DNA of 9,256 nucleotides, from the NCBI GenBank assembly GCA_003537495.1, contig DPSB01000057.1:1-9256 (forward strand), in the 5' to 3' direction. The position numbers and the translations under genes are program-made. Below the pieces are notes generated by a model. It was not told the DNA's origin, searched no databases, and saw nothing but the letters and a program-made list of their open reading frames with translations. This document shows positions 1 through 7,637 of the stretch, in pieces (position 1 is the stretch's first letter; the number at the start of each line of letters is the position of its first letter). The DNA comes from Cytophagales bacterium. Lineage in GTDB: Bacteria > Bacteroidota > Bacteroidia > Cytophagales > Cyclobacteriaceae.

Positions 1-1
1 G

Positions 2-580
2 AAATTTTATGTTGCAGCGCAACGGCACACCAACATCAACCCCGATGGTTTGGTAACTCAACTTCAACCCGAAACAACAAGCAATAAAACCGAATTGGTA
101 ATAGATCGGATTGCAGACAGGCCCGTGTTATACCAGGCGTGGCTCGATTTAAGTAAAATGATAATGGCCGAGCGTTCAACGGCACTCAAAGTAATTAAAG
201 CAAAGTTGGAAGATCAACCTGCGGTTAAGTTGTTCGATGAACAGCCCGAAGTAATTCTGATTGGAATGGATTCTGAAATTGCTTTAATGGATACATTGCG
301 TGCAATCTGGACTGAAATTGCGCCACTTAAAGCGGAGAAGCCAATTCGTATAGCATTGCAGGCAAGCCCGGTTAAGATTAAGGAAGTTGCGAACGATGCC
401 AACCTGATTAATCTTGCTGCCATCGGGCGATTAATTCCCAATGGAAGTTTATGTGCCACGCATACTATGGCAAGTGTACTCGCTTTATATCCTAAAAAAT
501 TTCAGTTAGAGCAGGTGGGTAGCGTAAAAGTTACTGACGAAGCTTATCAGGATCTGTTTAAGGTGGAGTTTATCAGGTAA
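2..580 (+). CDS. Unrecognised protein, C-terminal part only (5' end outside window)
   Basis: The frame is open from the first complete codon at position 2, so the TTG at 50 is not a credible start and the gene begins upstream of the window. The visible 192 residues end at TAA 578-580. The sequence looks like a soluble mixed alpha/beta protein: hydrophobic strand-like segments (EVILIGM, IRIALQ) alternate with amphipathic helices, and a late motif reads CATHTMASVLALYP. I see no signal peptide, membrane segment or cysteine cluster in the visible part. I do not recognise the family and assign no function. The gene is convergent with the SDR-like gene on the other strand. It is real by length, by uninterrupted frame and by ordinary protein composition. 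Confidence 0.8.
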   Translation, partial: KFYVAAQRHTNINPDGLVTQLQPETTSNKTELVIDRIADRPVLYQAWLDLSKMIMAERSTALKVIKAKLEDQPAVKLFDEQPEVILIGMDSEIALMDTLRAIWTEIAPLKAEKPIRIALQASPVKIKEVANDANLINLAAIGRLIPNGSLCATHTMASVLALYPKKFQLEQVGSVKVTDEAYQDLFKVEFIR

Positions 581-585
581 TTAAC

Positions 586-635
586 AACTACAACCCATCC
601 AAAATGGCTTATGGGTTTACGCTCCAGTTGTAGTT
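586..635. terminator. Inverted repeat in convergent intergenic region, possible bidirectional terminator
   Basis: AACTACAAC (586-594) is the exact reverse complement of GTTGTAGTT (627-635). Inside it, CCAT (595-598) can pair with ATGG (611-614). The repeat starts 5 nt after the upstream stop codon, between two convergent genes, where a shared terminator is expected. No T-run follows the stem on either strand, so calling it an intrinsic terminator is inference from position. A second, weaker inverted repeat (CAGGCT 666-671 with AGCCTG 688-693) lies nearer the end of the minus-strand gene. Nothing else is visible in the gap 581-718. Confidence 0.35.
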
Positions 636-718
636 ATGATTTCATCACCTCTCGTTGTTTTCATTCAGGCTTAGGGCATAAACTTAGAGCCTGCAAAGTC
701 GAATTGAATGTTTAATCT

Positions 719-1402
719 TTACATGCGAACACCCGATAGTCCGCCATCTACATGAAAAATCTGCCCGGTAATCCAGTTGGATTGGTTGGTTAAAAGGAAG
801 GCAGCCATTCGGGCAACATCTTCGGCACTTCCAATTTGTTTTAGCGGGTGTCTTTCAGCTGCAGCTTTCTTCTTTTCATCGGTGGACAATAGTTTGTCAG
901 CCAATTTTGTATCAGTCAGCGATGGTGCAACTACATTAACCCTGATTTTAGGAGCCCACTCGGCCGCGAGCGATTTGGCCAAACCCTCTACAGCACCTTT
1001 TGCGGTTGCCACCGAAGCATGAAAGGCCATACCTTGTTGCACCGCCACTGTTGAAAACAAAACCACAGAAGCCTGATTGGAATTTTTGAGCAAGGGAAGA
1101 ATTTGTTGTAAAGTTCGTACTGCACCCAACACGTTTACCCGGAAGTCTTCCGCTAAATCGTTTTCCGTTAGCCGGTGAAATGGTTTTAAGTTGATGGTGC
1201 CGGGGCAGTAGGCCACACCATCCAATATTGGTGGCAATTCAGTTAATGTAAGTTGATCTGTTAGAGCATCGAAAGTGTAATAGTCAGAATCAGTTCTGGA
1301 GGTTGAAACTACTGCATGTCCTGCCGCAACTAATTGTTGCGTTAGTGCTTTACCAATGCCTGAACTTCCACCAATAATCAGAAAGTTTTTTGTGTCGCTC
1401 AT
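719..1402 (-). CDS. SDR-family oxidoreductase-like protein lacking the catalytic tyrosine
   Basis: This 227-residue Rossmann-fold protein belongs to the short-chain dehydrogenase/reductase superfamily. The N-terminal cofactor motif GGSSGIGK (11-18) is intact, and TSR at 34-36 follows the second strand. The NNAG-equivalent strand reads YCPGT (65-69). The helix-4 asparagine is N90 (RVNVLG), and the candidate catalytic serine is S117 (LFSTVA). The active-site lysine is K135 (TAKGAVEGL), but the YxxxK tyrosine is replaced by V131. The C-terminal half (RVNVVAPSLTDT, 154-165; ITGQIFHVDGG, 211-221) matches classical SDRs. Cofactor binding is therefore likely, while ordinary keto/alcohol reduction is doubtful. 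The substrate is unknown. ATG at 1402 is the natural start: the protein begins a few residues before the first Rossmann strand. The gene is divergent from trmH, with 52 bp between start codons, and is likely monocistronic. Confidence 0.9.
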   Translation of the reverse strand: MSDTKNFLIIGGSSGIGKALTQQLVAAGHAVVSTSRTDSDYYTFDALTDQLTLTELPPILDGVAYCPGTINLKPFHRLTENDLAEDFRVNVLGAVRTLQQILPLLKNSNQASVVLFSTVAVQQGMAFHASVATAKGAVEGLAKSLAAEWAPKIRVNVVAPSLTDTKLADKLLSTDEKKKAAAERHPLKQIGSAEDVARMAAFLLTNQSNWITGQIFHVDGGLSGVRM

Positions 1403-1454
1403 GTTTGCGTACTTTGACCAATCAATAACAGCTCATCAGGCGTATTGTTTTTTA

Positions 1455-2153
1455 ATGGACGAAGCAAAGCGTAACTACTTGTTGACCGAACACCTGGCCA
1501 ACTATATTACTGACCATAAAAAAGAGTTTGTAGCTCAGGTTCTGGATCAGCGCACGCGGCATGTAACAATTGTGCTGGAAGAAATCTTTCAATCGCAGAA
1601 TGCCAGTGCGGTAATTCGCACCTGCGAGTGCATGGGTGTGCAGGATGTTCACATCATCGAAAACGAAGTGCAATACTCAATCAATCGCAGAGTATTAAAG
1701 GGTTCGTACAAGTGGGTAGATATGTATAAATATCGCACCCGCGAAAAAACGGGTACCGAACAATGCTTTGCTGAACTAAAAAGAAACGGCTATAAAATTC
1801 TGGTAACCGATCCTTCGCCCGATGGCATTTCTATTTTTGATGTTCCGGTGGATGATAAACTGGCTATTGTTATGGGAAATGAGTTGGAAGGTACATCGCA
1901 GTACGCGCTGGCTCATGCCGATCAAAAAGTTTACATCCCCATGTATGGCTTTACAGAAAGCCTGAATATTTCAGTTAGTGCTGCGTTGTGTTTGCAGGCG
2001 GTAATTCCACGACTAAAACAATCCTCAGTAGCGTGGCAGCTTTCCGAAACTGAAAAAGATTTAATCAGATTAGAGTGGTATCGCAAAATGGTGAAGCGTT
2101 GCGAAATAGTAGAGCGTGAGTTTCTTAAATCGTTGAGTTTCCCAAAAGCATAA
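1455..2153 (+). CDS. trmH: TrmH/SpoU-family RNA 2'-O-methyltransferase, probably tRNA (Gm18)
   Basis: This is a 232-residue SPOUT-class enzyme predicted to transfer a methyl group from S-adenosylmethionine to a ribose 2'-OH in RNA; tRNA Gm18 is the usual TrmH target. All three SpoU motifs are present. Motif 1 is NASAVIRTCECMG, with N49 and the catalytic-type R55. Motif 2 is IVMGNELEGTS, with E144. Motif 3 is IPMYGFTESLNISVSAAL, with N171 and S173, and forms part of the trefoil-knot SAM site. An N-terminal helical extension and a basic C-terminal helical tail flank the fold, as in TrmH rather than in the larger RlmB. The frame stays open upstream to 1356, but ATG 1455 is preferred because earlier starts overlap the divergent SDR gene and add residues that look unlike the family. 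The target nucleotide is inferred from resemblance only. Confidence 0.88.
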   Translation: MDEAKRNYLLTEHLANYITDHKKEFVAQVLDQRTRHVTIVLEEIFQSQNASAVIRTCECMGVQDVHIIENEVQYSINRRVLKGSYKWVDMYKYRTREKTGTEQCFAELKRNGYKILVTDPSPDGISIFDVPVDDKLAIVMGNELEGTSQYALAHADQKVYIPMYGFTESLNISVSAALCLQAVIPRLKQSSVAWQLSETEKDLIRLEWYRKMVKRCEIVEREFLKSLSFPKA

Positions 2154-2167
2154 TGTTTGGATTTCAT

Positions 2168-2175
2168 TACCTTTG
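2168..2175 (+). promoter_or_regulatory. Bacteroidota-type -7 element for the sanA-like gene
   Basis: TACCTTTG matches the phylum consensus TAnnTTTG exactly. It lies in the 44-bp gap after the trmH stop and 22 nt before the next ATG (2198), which implies a leader of roughly 15-20 nt. I see no clear -33 TTTG at the expected distance, so the call rests on the -7 match and on position. Confidence 0.5.
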
Positions 2176-2197
2176 AGGTGGCTTTATAGTTACATAC

Positions 2198-2848
2198 ATG
2201 AAGGTTCGCTGGAAGAAGGTAGTTCGGATCGGTATCATCATTTCAATTATTTCTGTTTTAATAATCTGGTTAACCAACCTGTGGGTTGTAACCAGTACAC
2301 AAGCGAGAGTGTTAACCGATTACCGACACTTACCCGATAGCGGTGTTGCACTTGTGTTAGGTACCAGCCACAAACTTATGAGCGGAGAACCCAATCCGTT
2401 TTTTCATAATCGCATGGAAACTGCGGCTCAACTTTATAAGCAGGGAAAAATTATTCACTTTATTGTGAGTGGCGATAATCGCACAAAGTATTACAACGAA
2501 CCGCTCGAAATGCAAAAGGCATTGGTAAAGTTAGGGGTACCCCTTAATGCCATTACCTTAGATTATGCTGGTTTACGAACACTTGATTCTATTGTACGAT
2601 GCAAAGAAATTTTTGGGCAGGATAACATTACCATTATTACGCAACCGTTCCACAGTTACCGGGCTTTGTTCATCAGCGATTATTATAAGGTAAATGCAGT
2701 GGCTCTGGTGGCCAACGAACCCGACCGCGAAACTGCGGCAAGGGTGTATGCGCGCGAGTATCTGGCGCGGGCCAAGGCCGTACTCGATTTATATTTACTG
2801 GGCACCGAACCCCGGCATTTGGGCGAAAAAGAGCCTATTCAGATTTAA
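2198..2848 (+). CDS. sanA: SanA-like DUF218 (YdcF/ElyC-type) membrane protein
   Basis: This 216-residue protein has a basic N-terminus and one hydrophobic segment (about residues 9-30), followed by a DUF218 domain predicted to lie outside the cytoplasmic membrane. Family motifs are easy to see: VALVLGTS (50-57), a Tyr/Lys-rich helix ending in HFIVSGDNR (87-95), NEP (100-102), DYAGLRTLDS (122-131), TQPFHSYRALFI (148-159) and the C-terminal TEPRHLGEKEPI (203-214). This order closely follows Escherichia coli SanA, which is linked to envelope barrier function and vancomycin sensitivity at high temperature. The E. coli protein is slightly longer at its C-terminus. The biochemical activity of the family is poorly defined, so I infer only a cell-envelope role. 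ATG 2198 fits the family start. The gene has its own -7 box and is followed by a strong hairpin, so it is probably transcribed alone. Confidence 0.88.
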   Translation: MKVRWKKVVRIGIIISIISVLIIWLTNLWVVTSTQARVLTDYRHLPDSGVALVLGTSHKLMSGEPNPFFHNRMETAAQLYKQGKIIHFIVSGDNRTKYYNEPLEMQKALVKLGVPLNAITLDYAGLRTLDSIVRCKEIFGQDNITIITQPFHSYRALFISDYYKVNAVALVANEPDRETAARVYAREYLARAKAVLDLYLLGTEPRHLGEKEPIQI

Positions 2849-2850
2849 CT

Positions 2851-2910
2851 TTTTAGGCGTCTGAAGGCCATTAGCTGAAGGCTTAAAGCCGTCTTGACGC
2901 CTTTTGCTTT
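2851..2910. terminator. Composite hairpin terminator after the sanA-like gene
   Basis: AGGCGTC (2855-2861) pairs perfectly with GACGCCT (2896-2902). The stem is preceded by TTTTT (2850-2854) and followed by a T-rich stretch (CTTTTGCTTT). Inside it a smaller hairpin GGC-TTAAA-GCC (2880-2890) can form, and an 8-nt direct repeat CTGAAGGC occurs at 2861-2868 and 2875-2882. It starts 2 nt after the stop codon. The long forked loop is unusual, but position, stem and T-rich flank support termination. Confidence 0.65.
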
Positions 2911-2986
2911 ACTGAGAACTATTTCAGAGTTAAAATTATTCTCTTTATACCTGAATACCTGCGGGCACCTCCTCCGTATAAATTGC

Positions 2987-2994
2987 TAATTTTG
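2987..2994 (+). promoter_or_regulatory. Bacteroidota-type -7 element for the DUF5686 gene
   Basis: TAATTTTG is an exact TAnnTTTG match, 12-18 nt upstream of the possible non-ATG starts at 3006 (TTG) and 3012 (GTG). A weaker copy, AAAGTTTG (3001-3008), lies even closer to 3012. Either would give a very short or absent leader if 3012 is the start. No clear -33 element is seen. The rest of the interval 2911-2986 holds nothing I can recognise. Confidence 0.45.
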
Positions 2995-3011
2995 AATTCT
3001 AAAGTTTGCGT

Positions 3012-5525
3012 GTGGGCAGAAAAGACCGGTTAAAAGCATTGCTGATTATGCTTGCGGCCATGTGGGCGAATGTATTTCTGGCTAACGCCCAGGAAACTAT
3101 TGTGCAGGGAAAAGTTACGGATGCCGCTTCGGGCGATCCGATTCCATTTGCCAACGTGGTTTTTAAAGGAACATCCATTGGTGCTACCACCGATTTTGAT
3201 GGAAACTTTTTGATTAAAACACAAAACCCTACCGATACAGTAATTGCTTCCTATATCGGTTATAAATCGCGTAGCAAAGTAGTGAAGCGCGGGGTTCAGC
3301 AAATCATCAATTTTCAATTAGCTGAAGATGTCACCAACCTACAAGAAGTAATTATAAAAGCAGGTGAGAATCCGGCCTTTGAAATTCTGCGGAAAGTTGT
3401 TCGCAACAAAAACAACAACGACAAACGTAAACTTATTGCTTACGAATACGATACCTACACTAAGATTGAGATTGATGTAGATAATCTCTCCGAAAAATTT
3501 CGGGAGCGTAAAATGGTAAAACGCATAACGCAGGTGTTAGATAGCGTAGAACGAATTGCCGGTGAAGATGGTAAACCCATTCTACCGTTATTCATCACCG
3601 AAAGTGTTTCCAAAGTTTATTACCGAGATAACCCGTCACTTAAAAAGGAACATATCCTCAAAACCAAAATAAGTGGAGTAGGGGTGGAAGATGGAACCAC
3701 TGTTACACAAATGATTGGCTCTTCTTTTCAGGAATATAACTTCTATCAAAACTGGTTGAATATTCTGGGTAAAGAATTTGTTTCGCCCATAGCAGACGGT
3801 TGGCGCATTTATTACGATTACGACTTAACGGATAGCCTTTACATTGGCGCGGATTATTGTTATCGTTTGGATTTCTTTCCACGAAGTCCACAGGATTTAG
3901 CTTTTAATGGAACCATCTGGATAACAAAAGCAGACTTTGCCCTTAAACAGATTGATGCCACCATGGGCAAGCAAGCCAATCTTAATTTCATAGATAAAAT
4001 CAGAATTCAACAGGAGCTAGCTAAAACAGATTTGGGAGCCTGGGTTCCGGTAAAGAACCGTGTATTGATAGATGTAGAACAAGTAGGGAAATCCAATCCC
4101 GGTATGCTGGCAAAGTTTTACACCAGTAACAAAAACATTGTTACCAATAAACCACGCGACCCTGCTTTTTATGAACGTTCAATAGAACTGGCTGAAGACG
4201 CCCGTCTGGAAGAAGATAAAAACTGGGACTCGTTGCGTCATGAGCCACTTTCGGAAACTGAGCGCAACGTGTATAAAATGATTGACACGCTGCGCAACAT
4301 TCCAATCGTAAAAACCTACACCGATATTATAAAAGTATTGGTAAATGGCTATTACAATCTGGGAAAAGTAGAAGTTGGCCCGTACCTGAGTTTGGTTACC
4401 TGGAATAACATAGAGGGCATCCGCGTACAGGGTGGTTTCAAAACCAATTATCAATTTAGTAAGAAGTGGATTTTTCAAGGGCAGCTTGCTTATGGTTTTG
4501 ATGATGAACGTGTAAAGTACCTTGCCTCGGTGCAACGAATTCTATCGCGACAACGCTGGACAACTTTTTCCATACGCGCCAGGCGCGATCTGAGTCGGCT
4601 TGGTGTAGATGATGAGAGCCTGGCCGATAATCCAATCTTTCTGGCGGCTACGCGTTGGGGTTTTTTCAGAAGAGGATATTATTCTGACGAATATCGTATC
4701 GCGTTTCAACGCGAAATCTTTAAAGGGTATTCGCAAAAAATTTCGGTACGACATTGGACGTTCGAACCTACCTATGAGTTTGGTTTTTTCACCCCACCGG
4801 TTGATGTAACCTCACCTGTTTACGATCGCTTTCAGGCCTCGGAAGTAAGTATAGAATCGCGCTACGCCCGCGATGAAGTTTTTCTGCAAGATGATAACGA
4901 TCGCATTAGTCTGGGTACCAACAAATGGCCTGTATTAACATTAAAATATACACACGGCTTCAGCGGAATTTTAGGAAGCGACTTTGAGTATGATAAGGTT
5001 AAGTTTAACATGACCAAACGAATTAAAACCGGGCCGTTGGGCGTAGGTTATGTAACCCTTTCAGGAGAATATGTTTTCAGCCCCGTTCCTTATCCGTTAC
5101 TTAACCTGCATCTGGGAAATCAATCGCCTGTTTATTCGTCTATTACCTATAACCTGATGAACTTCGGTGAGTTTGTAAGCGATCGGTATGCGGCCATTCA
5201 GTATCGGCAATATTTAGAAGGCTTTTTGTTAAACCGTATTCCGTTACTTAACAAACTGAAGTGGCGTTTGTTGGCAACATCCAATGTAATTGTGGGAGGC
5301 ATGCGGCCATCCAATCGTAACCTTATCTCGCAATTCTCGCCAAGTGGGGTCGAAGCTTTGCCTGCTGGTTATTTTAAAAACAACAAACCCTATATCGAGT
5401 TGGGATATGGCGTAGAAAACATCTTCAAGTTTCTGCGTGTTGACTTTATTCATCGGGTATCTTACTTGGAGAATAAAGACGCGCGCAAGTTTGGTATTTT
5501 GTTTAGTGCCCAATTCCAACTTTAA
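3012..5525 (+). CDS. DUF5686 outer-membrane protein with carboxypeptidase-regulatory-like N-terminal domain
   Basis: The protein has about 837 residues from GTG 3012. A signal peptide is clear: basic GRKDRLK, then a hydrophobic stretch, then a likely signal peptidase I site ANA|QE (cleavage after residue 26). Residues about 30-116 form a CarboxypepD_reg-like beta-sandwich (VQGKVTDAASGDPIPFANV, then GATTDFDGNFLI and ASYIGYKS), as seen at the N-termini of many Bacteroidota surface proteins. Then comes the family-typical ENPAFEILRKVVRNKNNND segment (119-137) and the long DUF5686 body. The second half alternates aromatic and polar residues like a beta-barrel and ends in FSAQFQL, a plausible outer-membrane targeting signal. 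I see no TonB-dependent plug domain and no catalytic zinc site, so this is neither a classic TonB receptor nor a peptidase. Its role is unknown. TTG 3006 is an equally possible start; ATG 3048 would remove the basic n-region. It appears to be a single-gene unit. Confidence 0.87.
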   Translation: MGRKDRLKALLIMLAAMWANVFLANAQETIVQGKVTDAASGDPIPFANVVFKGTSIGATTDFDGNFLIKTQNPTDTVIASYIGYKSRSKVVKRGVQQIINFQLAEDVTNLQEVIIKAGENPAFEILRKVVRNKNNNDKRKLIAYEYDTYTKIEIDVDNLSEKFRERKMVKRITQVLDSVERIAGEDGKPILPLFITESVSKVYYRDNPSLKKEHILKTKISGVGVEDGTTVTQMIGSSFQEYNFYQNWLNILGKEFVSPIADGWRIYYDYDLTDSLYIGADYCYRLDFFPRSPQDLAFNGTIWITKADFALKQIDATMGKQANLNFIDKIRIQQELAKTDLGAWVPVKNRVLIDVEQVGKSNPGMLAKFYTSNKNIVTNKPRDPAFYERSIELAEDARLEEDKNWDSLRHEPLSETERNVYKMIDTLRNIPIVKTYTDIIKVLVNGYYNLGKVEVGPYLSLVTWNNIEGIRVQGGFKTNYQFSKKWIFQGQLAYGFDDERVKYLASVQRILSRQRWTTFSIRARRDLSRLGVDDESLADNPIFLAATRWGFFRRGYYSDEYRIAFQREIFKGYSQKISVRHWTFEPTYEFGFFTPPVDVTSPVYDRFQASEVSIESRYARDEVFLQDDNDRISLGTNKWPVLTLKYTHGFSGILGSDFEYDKVKFNMTKRIKTGPLGVGYVTLSGEYVFSPVPYPLLNLHLGNQSPVYSSITYNLMNFGEFVSDRYAAIQYRQYLEGFLLNRIPLLNKLKWRLLATSNVIVGGMRPSNRNLISQFSPSGVEALPAGYFKNNKPYIELGYGVENIFKFLRVDFIHRVSYLENKDARKFGILFSAQFQL

Positions 5526-5569
5526 CCTTGAGTCTTTTCTTCAAACTTTCTATAATTGTGCCCTCCGGC

Positions 5570-5590
5570 TTCTAACTTCTAATTTCTAAC
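5570..5590 (+). repeat. Three tandem heptamers upstream of the thrS promoter
   Basis: TTCTAAC, TTCTAAT and TTCTAAC follow one another without gaps at 5570-5576, 5577-5583 and 5584-5590. The array sits 3 nt before the thrS -7 box, where a -33 element would be expected. The flanks also repeat: TGCCCTCC occurs at 5559-5566 and 5600-5607, and CGGC lies on both sides of the array. Whether this is functional cannot be told from one sequence. Confidence 0.8.
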
Positions 5591-5593
5591 GGC

Positions 5594-5601
5594 TAAATTT
5601 G
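5594..5601 (+). promoter_or_regulatory. Bacteroidota-type -7 element for thrS
   Basis: TAAATTTG is an exact TAnnTTTG match, 21 nt upstream of ATG 5623, giving a leader of roughly 15-20 nt. No TTTG is seen at the -33 position, which is occupied by the heptamer array. A diverged copy, TATAATTG (5551-5558), precedes the first TGCCCTCC repeat. The leader is too short for a T-box or other tRNA-sensing riboswitch. Confidence 0.55.
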
Positions 5602-5622
5602 CCCTCCTAAAAAGTATTGTTA

Positions 5623-7560
5623 ATGAGCGTAGTAAACATTACCCTGCCCGATGGGTCTGCCCGTCAATATCCGGTGGGGGTTAAAGGCATTGAAATCGCG
5701 CAAAGCATAAGCGAGGGTTTGGCCCGCAATGCACTTTCTATAGAAGTGAATGGCGAAATCTGGGATTTGAGCAGACCAATTCAAACCGATGCAGCTATAA
5801 AAATTTTTACATGGAACGACAAGGGAGGCAAATATGCGTTCTGGCATTCATCGGCACACTTGTTTGCCGAAGCACTGGAAGCTTTGTATCCCGGTGTAAA
5901 ATTCGGCATCGGTCCACCCATCGAGAATGGTTTTTACTATGATGTAGATTTGGGCGATCGTCCTTTCGGGGATGAAGAATTGGCTGCAGTAGAAAAGAAG
6001 ATGACCGAACTCGCGAAAGCAAATAATGCATTTGTGCGTAGCGATGTTTCCAAAAAAGAAGCGATTGAATACTTCACCAAAAAAGGGGATGAATATAAAT
6101 TAGAGTTGATTGATGGGTTAGCCGATGGTTCCATCACCTTCTATCAGCAAGGTAACTTTGTGGACTTATGTCGTGGGCCACACATTCCAACAACCGGCCC
6201 GATCAAAGCAATTAAGTTGTTAAGTGTGGCCGGTGCGTATTGGCGTGGCGATGAGAAGAACAAAATGCTGAAGCGCATTTATGGTATTACATTCCCCAAG
6301 CAAAAAGAACTGGAAGAATACCTGCACATGCTGGAGGAAGCGAAGAAGCGCGACCATCGCAAGTTGGGTAAGGAGTTAGAGTTGTTTGCCTTCTCAGAAA
6401 AAGTTGGGATGGGGTTGCCCTTATGGCTACCGAAAGGAACTATTCTGCGCGAACGGCTGGAGCAATTCATGCGCAGAGCACAAATTCGTGCTGGGTACGA
6501 TCCGGTTGTAACGCCTCATATTGGTAGCAAGCAATTGTATGTTACTTCGGGCCACTATGAAAAGTACGGTAAAGATTCGTTTCAGCCTATCCATACTCCC
6601 GATGAAAGCGAAGAGTTTTTGCTCAAGCCGATGAACTGTCCGCATCATTGCGAGATATATAAAGTGAAACCACGTTCGTATAAAGATCTTCCTATTCGCC
6701 TGGCGGAGTTTGGTACCGTGTATCGGTATGAGCAAAGTGGAGAACTTCACGGCTTAACCCGCGTGCGCGGATTTACACAAGACGATGCTCACATCTTCTG
6801 TAGGCCCGATCAGGTAAAGAATGAATTTATAAAAGTGATCGACCTGGTGCTGTTCGTATTCAAGTCGCTAGGTTTCGAAAATTATACTGCGCAGGTTTCA
6901 TTACGCGATCCGGAGAACAAAGCCAAATACATTGGTGAAGATGCCTTATGGGAGCGGGCTGAACGCGAAATTCAGGAAGCAGCCGATGAGCGCGGTTTGA
7001 AAACGGTAGCCGTAAAAGGCGAAGCTACCTTCTACGGGCCGAAGTTGGATTTCATGGTGAAAGATGCCTTGGGTAGAAGCTGGCAGTTGGGTACCATTCA
7101 GGTAGATTACCAATTGCCGCAGCGTTTTGAGTTGGAGTACATTGGTTCCGATAACCAGAAACATCGGCCAGTAATGATTCACCGCGCACCTTTTGGTTCA
7201 ATGGAGCGGTTTGTGGCCGTGTTGATTGAGCATTGTGCTGGTAACTTCCCGTTGTGGCTGGCGCCTGAGCAATTAGCGGTGTTGCCGATTTCTGAGCGGT
7301 TTAACGATTACGGCCAACAGGTTTTAGATACCCTTAAAAACATGGATATCAGGGGCTTTCTGGACGATCGCAACGAAAAAATTGGTCGTAAAATCCGTGA
7401 TGCAGAGGTAACTAAAGTGCCTTTTATGCTTTTGGTAGGCGAAAAAGAAGCAGCTGAAGGTAAAGTAGCGGTGCGCAAACATGGGCAGGGCGACCAGGGA
7501 GTTATGGATTTGAAAGAATTTGTAGCTCAATTTTCTGCTGATTTTGCCCTACCAGGTTGA
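5623..7560 (+). CDS. thrS: Threonyl-tRNA synthetase
   Basis: This 645-residue class II aminoacyl-tRNA synthetase charges tRNA-Thr with threonine in the cytoplasm. Its length and domain order are canonical. A TGS domain covers about 1-62. The N2 editing domain has its HxxxH and CxxxH metal/catalytic motif, with H75 and H79 (HSSAH) and C183 and H187 (CRGPH). The catalytic core has the zinc ligands C339 (MNCPHHC), H390 (DDAHIF) and H520 ([12 protein letters not shown]). Class II motif 2 begins near R359 ([12 protein letters not shown]), and the motif 3 arginine is R529. The anticodon-binding domain occupies about the last 100 residues ([24 protein letters not shown]). ATG 5623 is preferred to the in-frame TTG at 5617, because TGS domains usually start with a short leader before ITLPDG. 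It heads the thrS-infC-rpmI-rplT cluster, with 77 bp to infC. No editing or catalytic residue is missing. Confidence 0.97.
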   Translation: MSVVNITLPDGSARQYPVGVKGIEIAQSISEGLARNALSIEVNGEIWDLSRPIQTDAAIKIFTWNDKGGKYAFWHSSAHLFAEALEALYPGVKFGIGPPIENGFYYDVDLGDRPFGDEELAAVEKKMTELAKANNAFVRSDVSKKEAIEYFTKKGDEYKLELIDGLADGSITFYQQGNFVDLCRGPHIPTTGPIKAIKLLSVAGAYWRGDEKNKMLKRIYGITFPKQKELEEYLHMLEEAKKRDHRKLGKELELFAFSEKVGMGLPLWLPKGTILRERLEQFMRRAQIRAGYDPVVTPHIGSKQLYVTSGHYEKYGKDSFQPIHTPDESEEFLLKPMNCPHHCEIYKVKPRSYKDLPIRLAEFGTVYRYEQSGELHGLTRVRGFTQDDAHIFCRPDQVKNEFIKVIDLVLFVFKSLGFENYTAQVSLRDPENKAKYIGEDALWERAEREIQEAADERGLKTVAVKGEATFYGPKLDFMVKDALGRSWQLGTIQVDYQLPQRFELEYIGSDNQKHRPVMIHRAPFGSMERFVAVLIEHCAGNFPLWLAPEQLAVLPISERFNDYGQQVLDTLKNMDIRGFLDDRNEKIGRKIRDAEVTKVPFMLLVGEKEAAEGKVAVRKHGQGDQGVMDLKEFVAQFSADFALPG

Positions 7561-7568
7561 TTTCAGGA

Positions 7569-7599
7569 TTTTGAGAAAAGGAAAAAAGGGCGATATTTG
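7569..7599 (+). promoter_or_regulatory. Possible internal promoter upstream of infC
   Basis: TTTTG (7569-7573) and GATATTTG (7592-7599, seven of eight consensus positions) are separated by 18 nt, which resembles the Bacteroidota -33/-7 arrangement. The pair lies in the 77-bp thrS-infC gap, about 38 nt before the infC GTG start. Read-through from thrS is equally possible because no terminator is visible in the gap. Confidence 0.35.
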
Positions 7600-7637
7600 C
7601 AGCCTGTTTTTAAAAAGTAAGAATTTAAACCCAACGA

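Noticed and set aside
1356..1454. Extension of the trmH frame upstream of ATG 1455
   Set aside because: It overlaps the start of the divergent SDR gene, and its residues mirror the antisense of the conserved Rossmann motif, so it is most likely a shadow. ATG 1401 in the same frame is possible but overlaps the SDR start codon.
4542..4809. Alternative frames on both strands inside the DUF5686 gene
   Set aside because: They lie wholly within a continuous 837-codon gene with clear signal peptide and barrel pattern; no sign of a nested gene.
5602..5609. CCTCCT near the thrS start, and CACCTCCTCC near 2966, resembling the anti-Shine-Dalgarno sequence
   Set aside because: These are short pyrimidine matches with no plausible role on the plus strand; probably chance.
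5526..5622. T-box or threonine-sensing leader before thrS
   Set aside because: The likely -7 box at 5594-5601 leaves a leader of only about 20 nt, and there is no long stem or antiterminator. T-boxes are also not expected in Bacteroidota.
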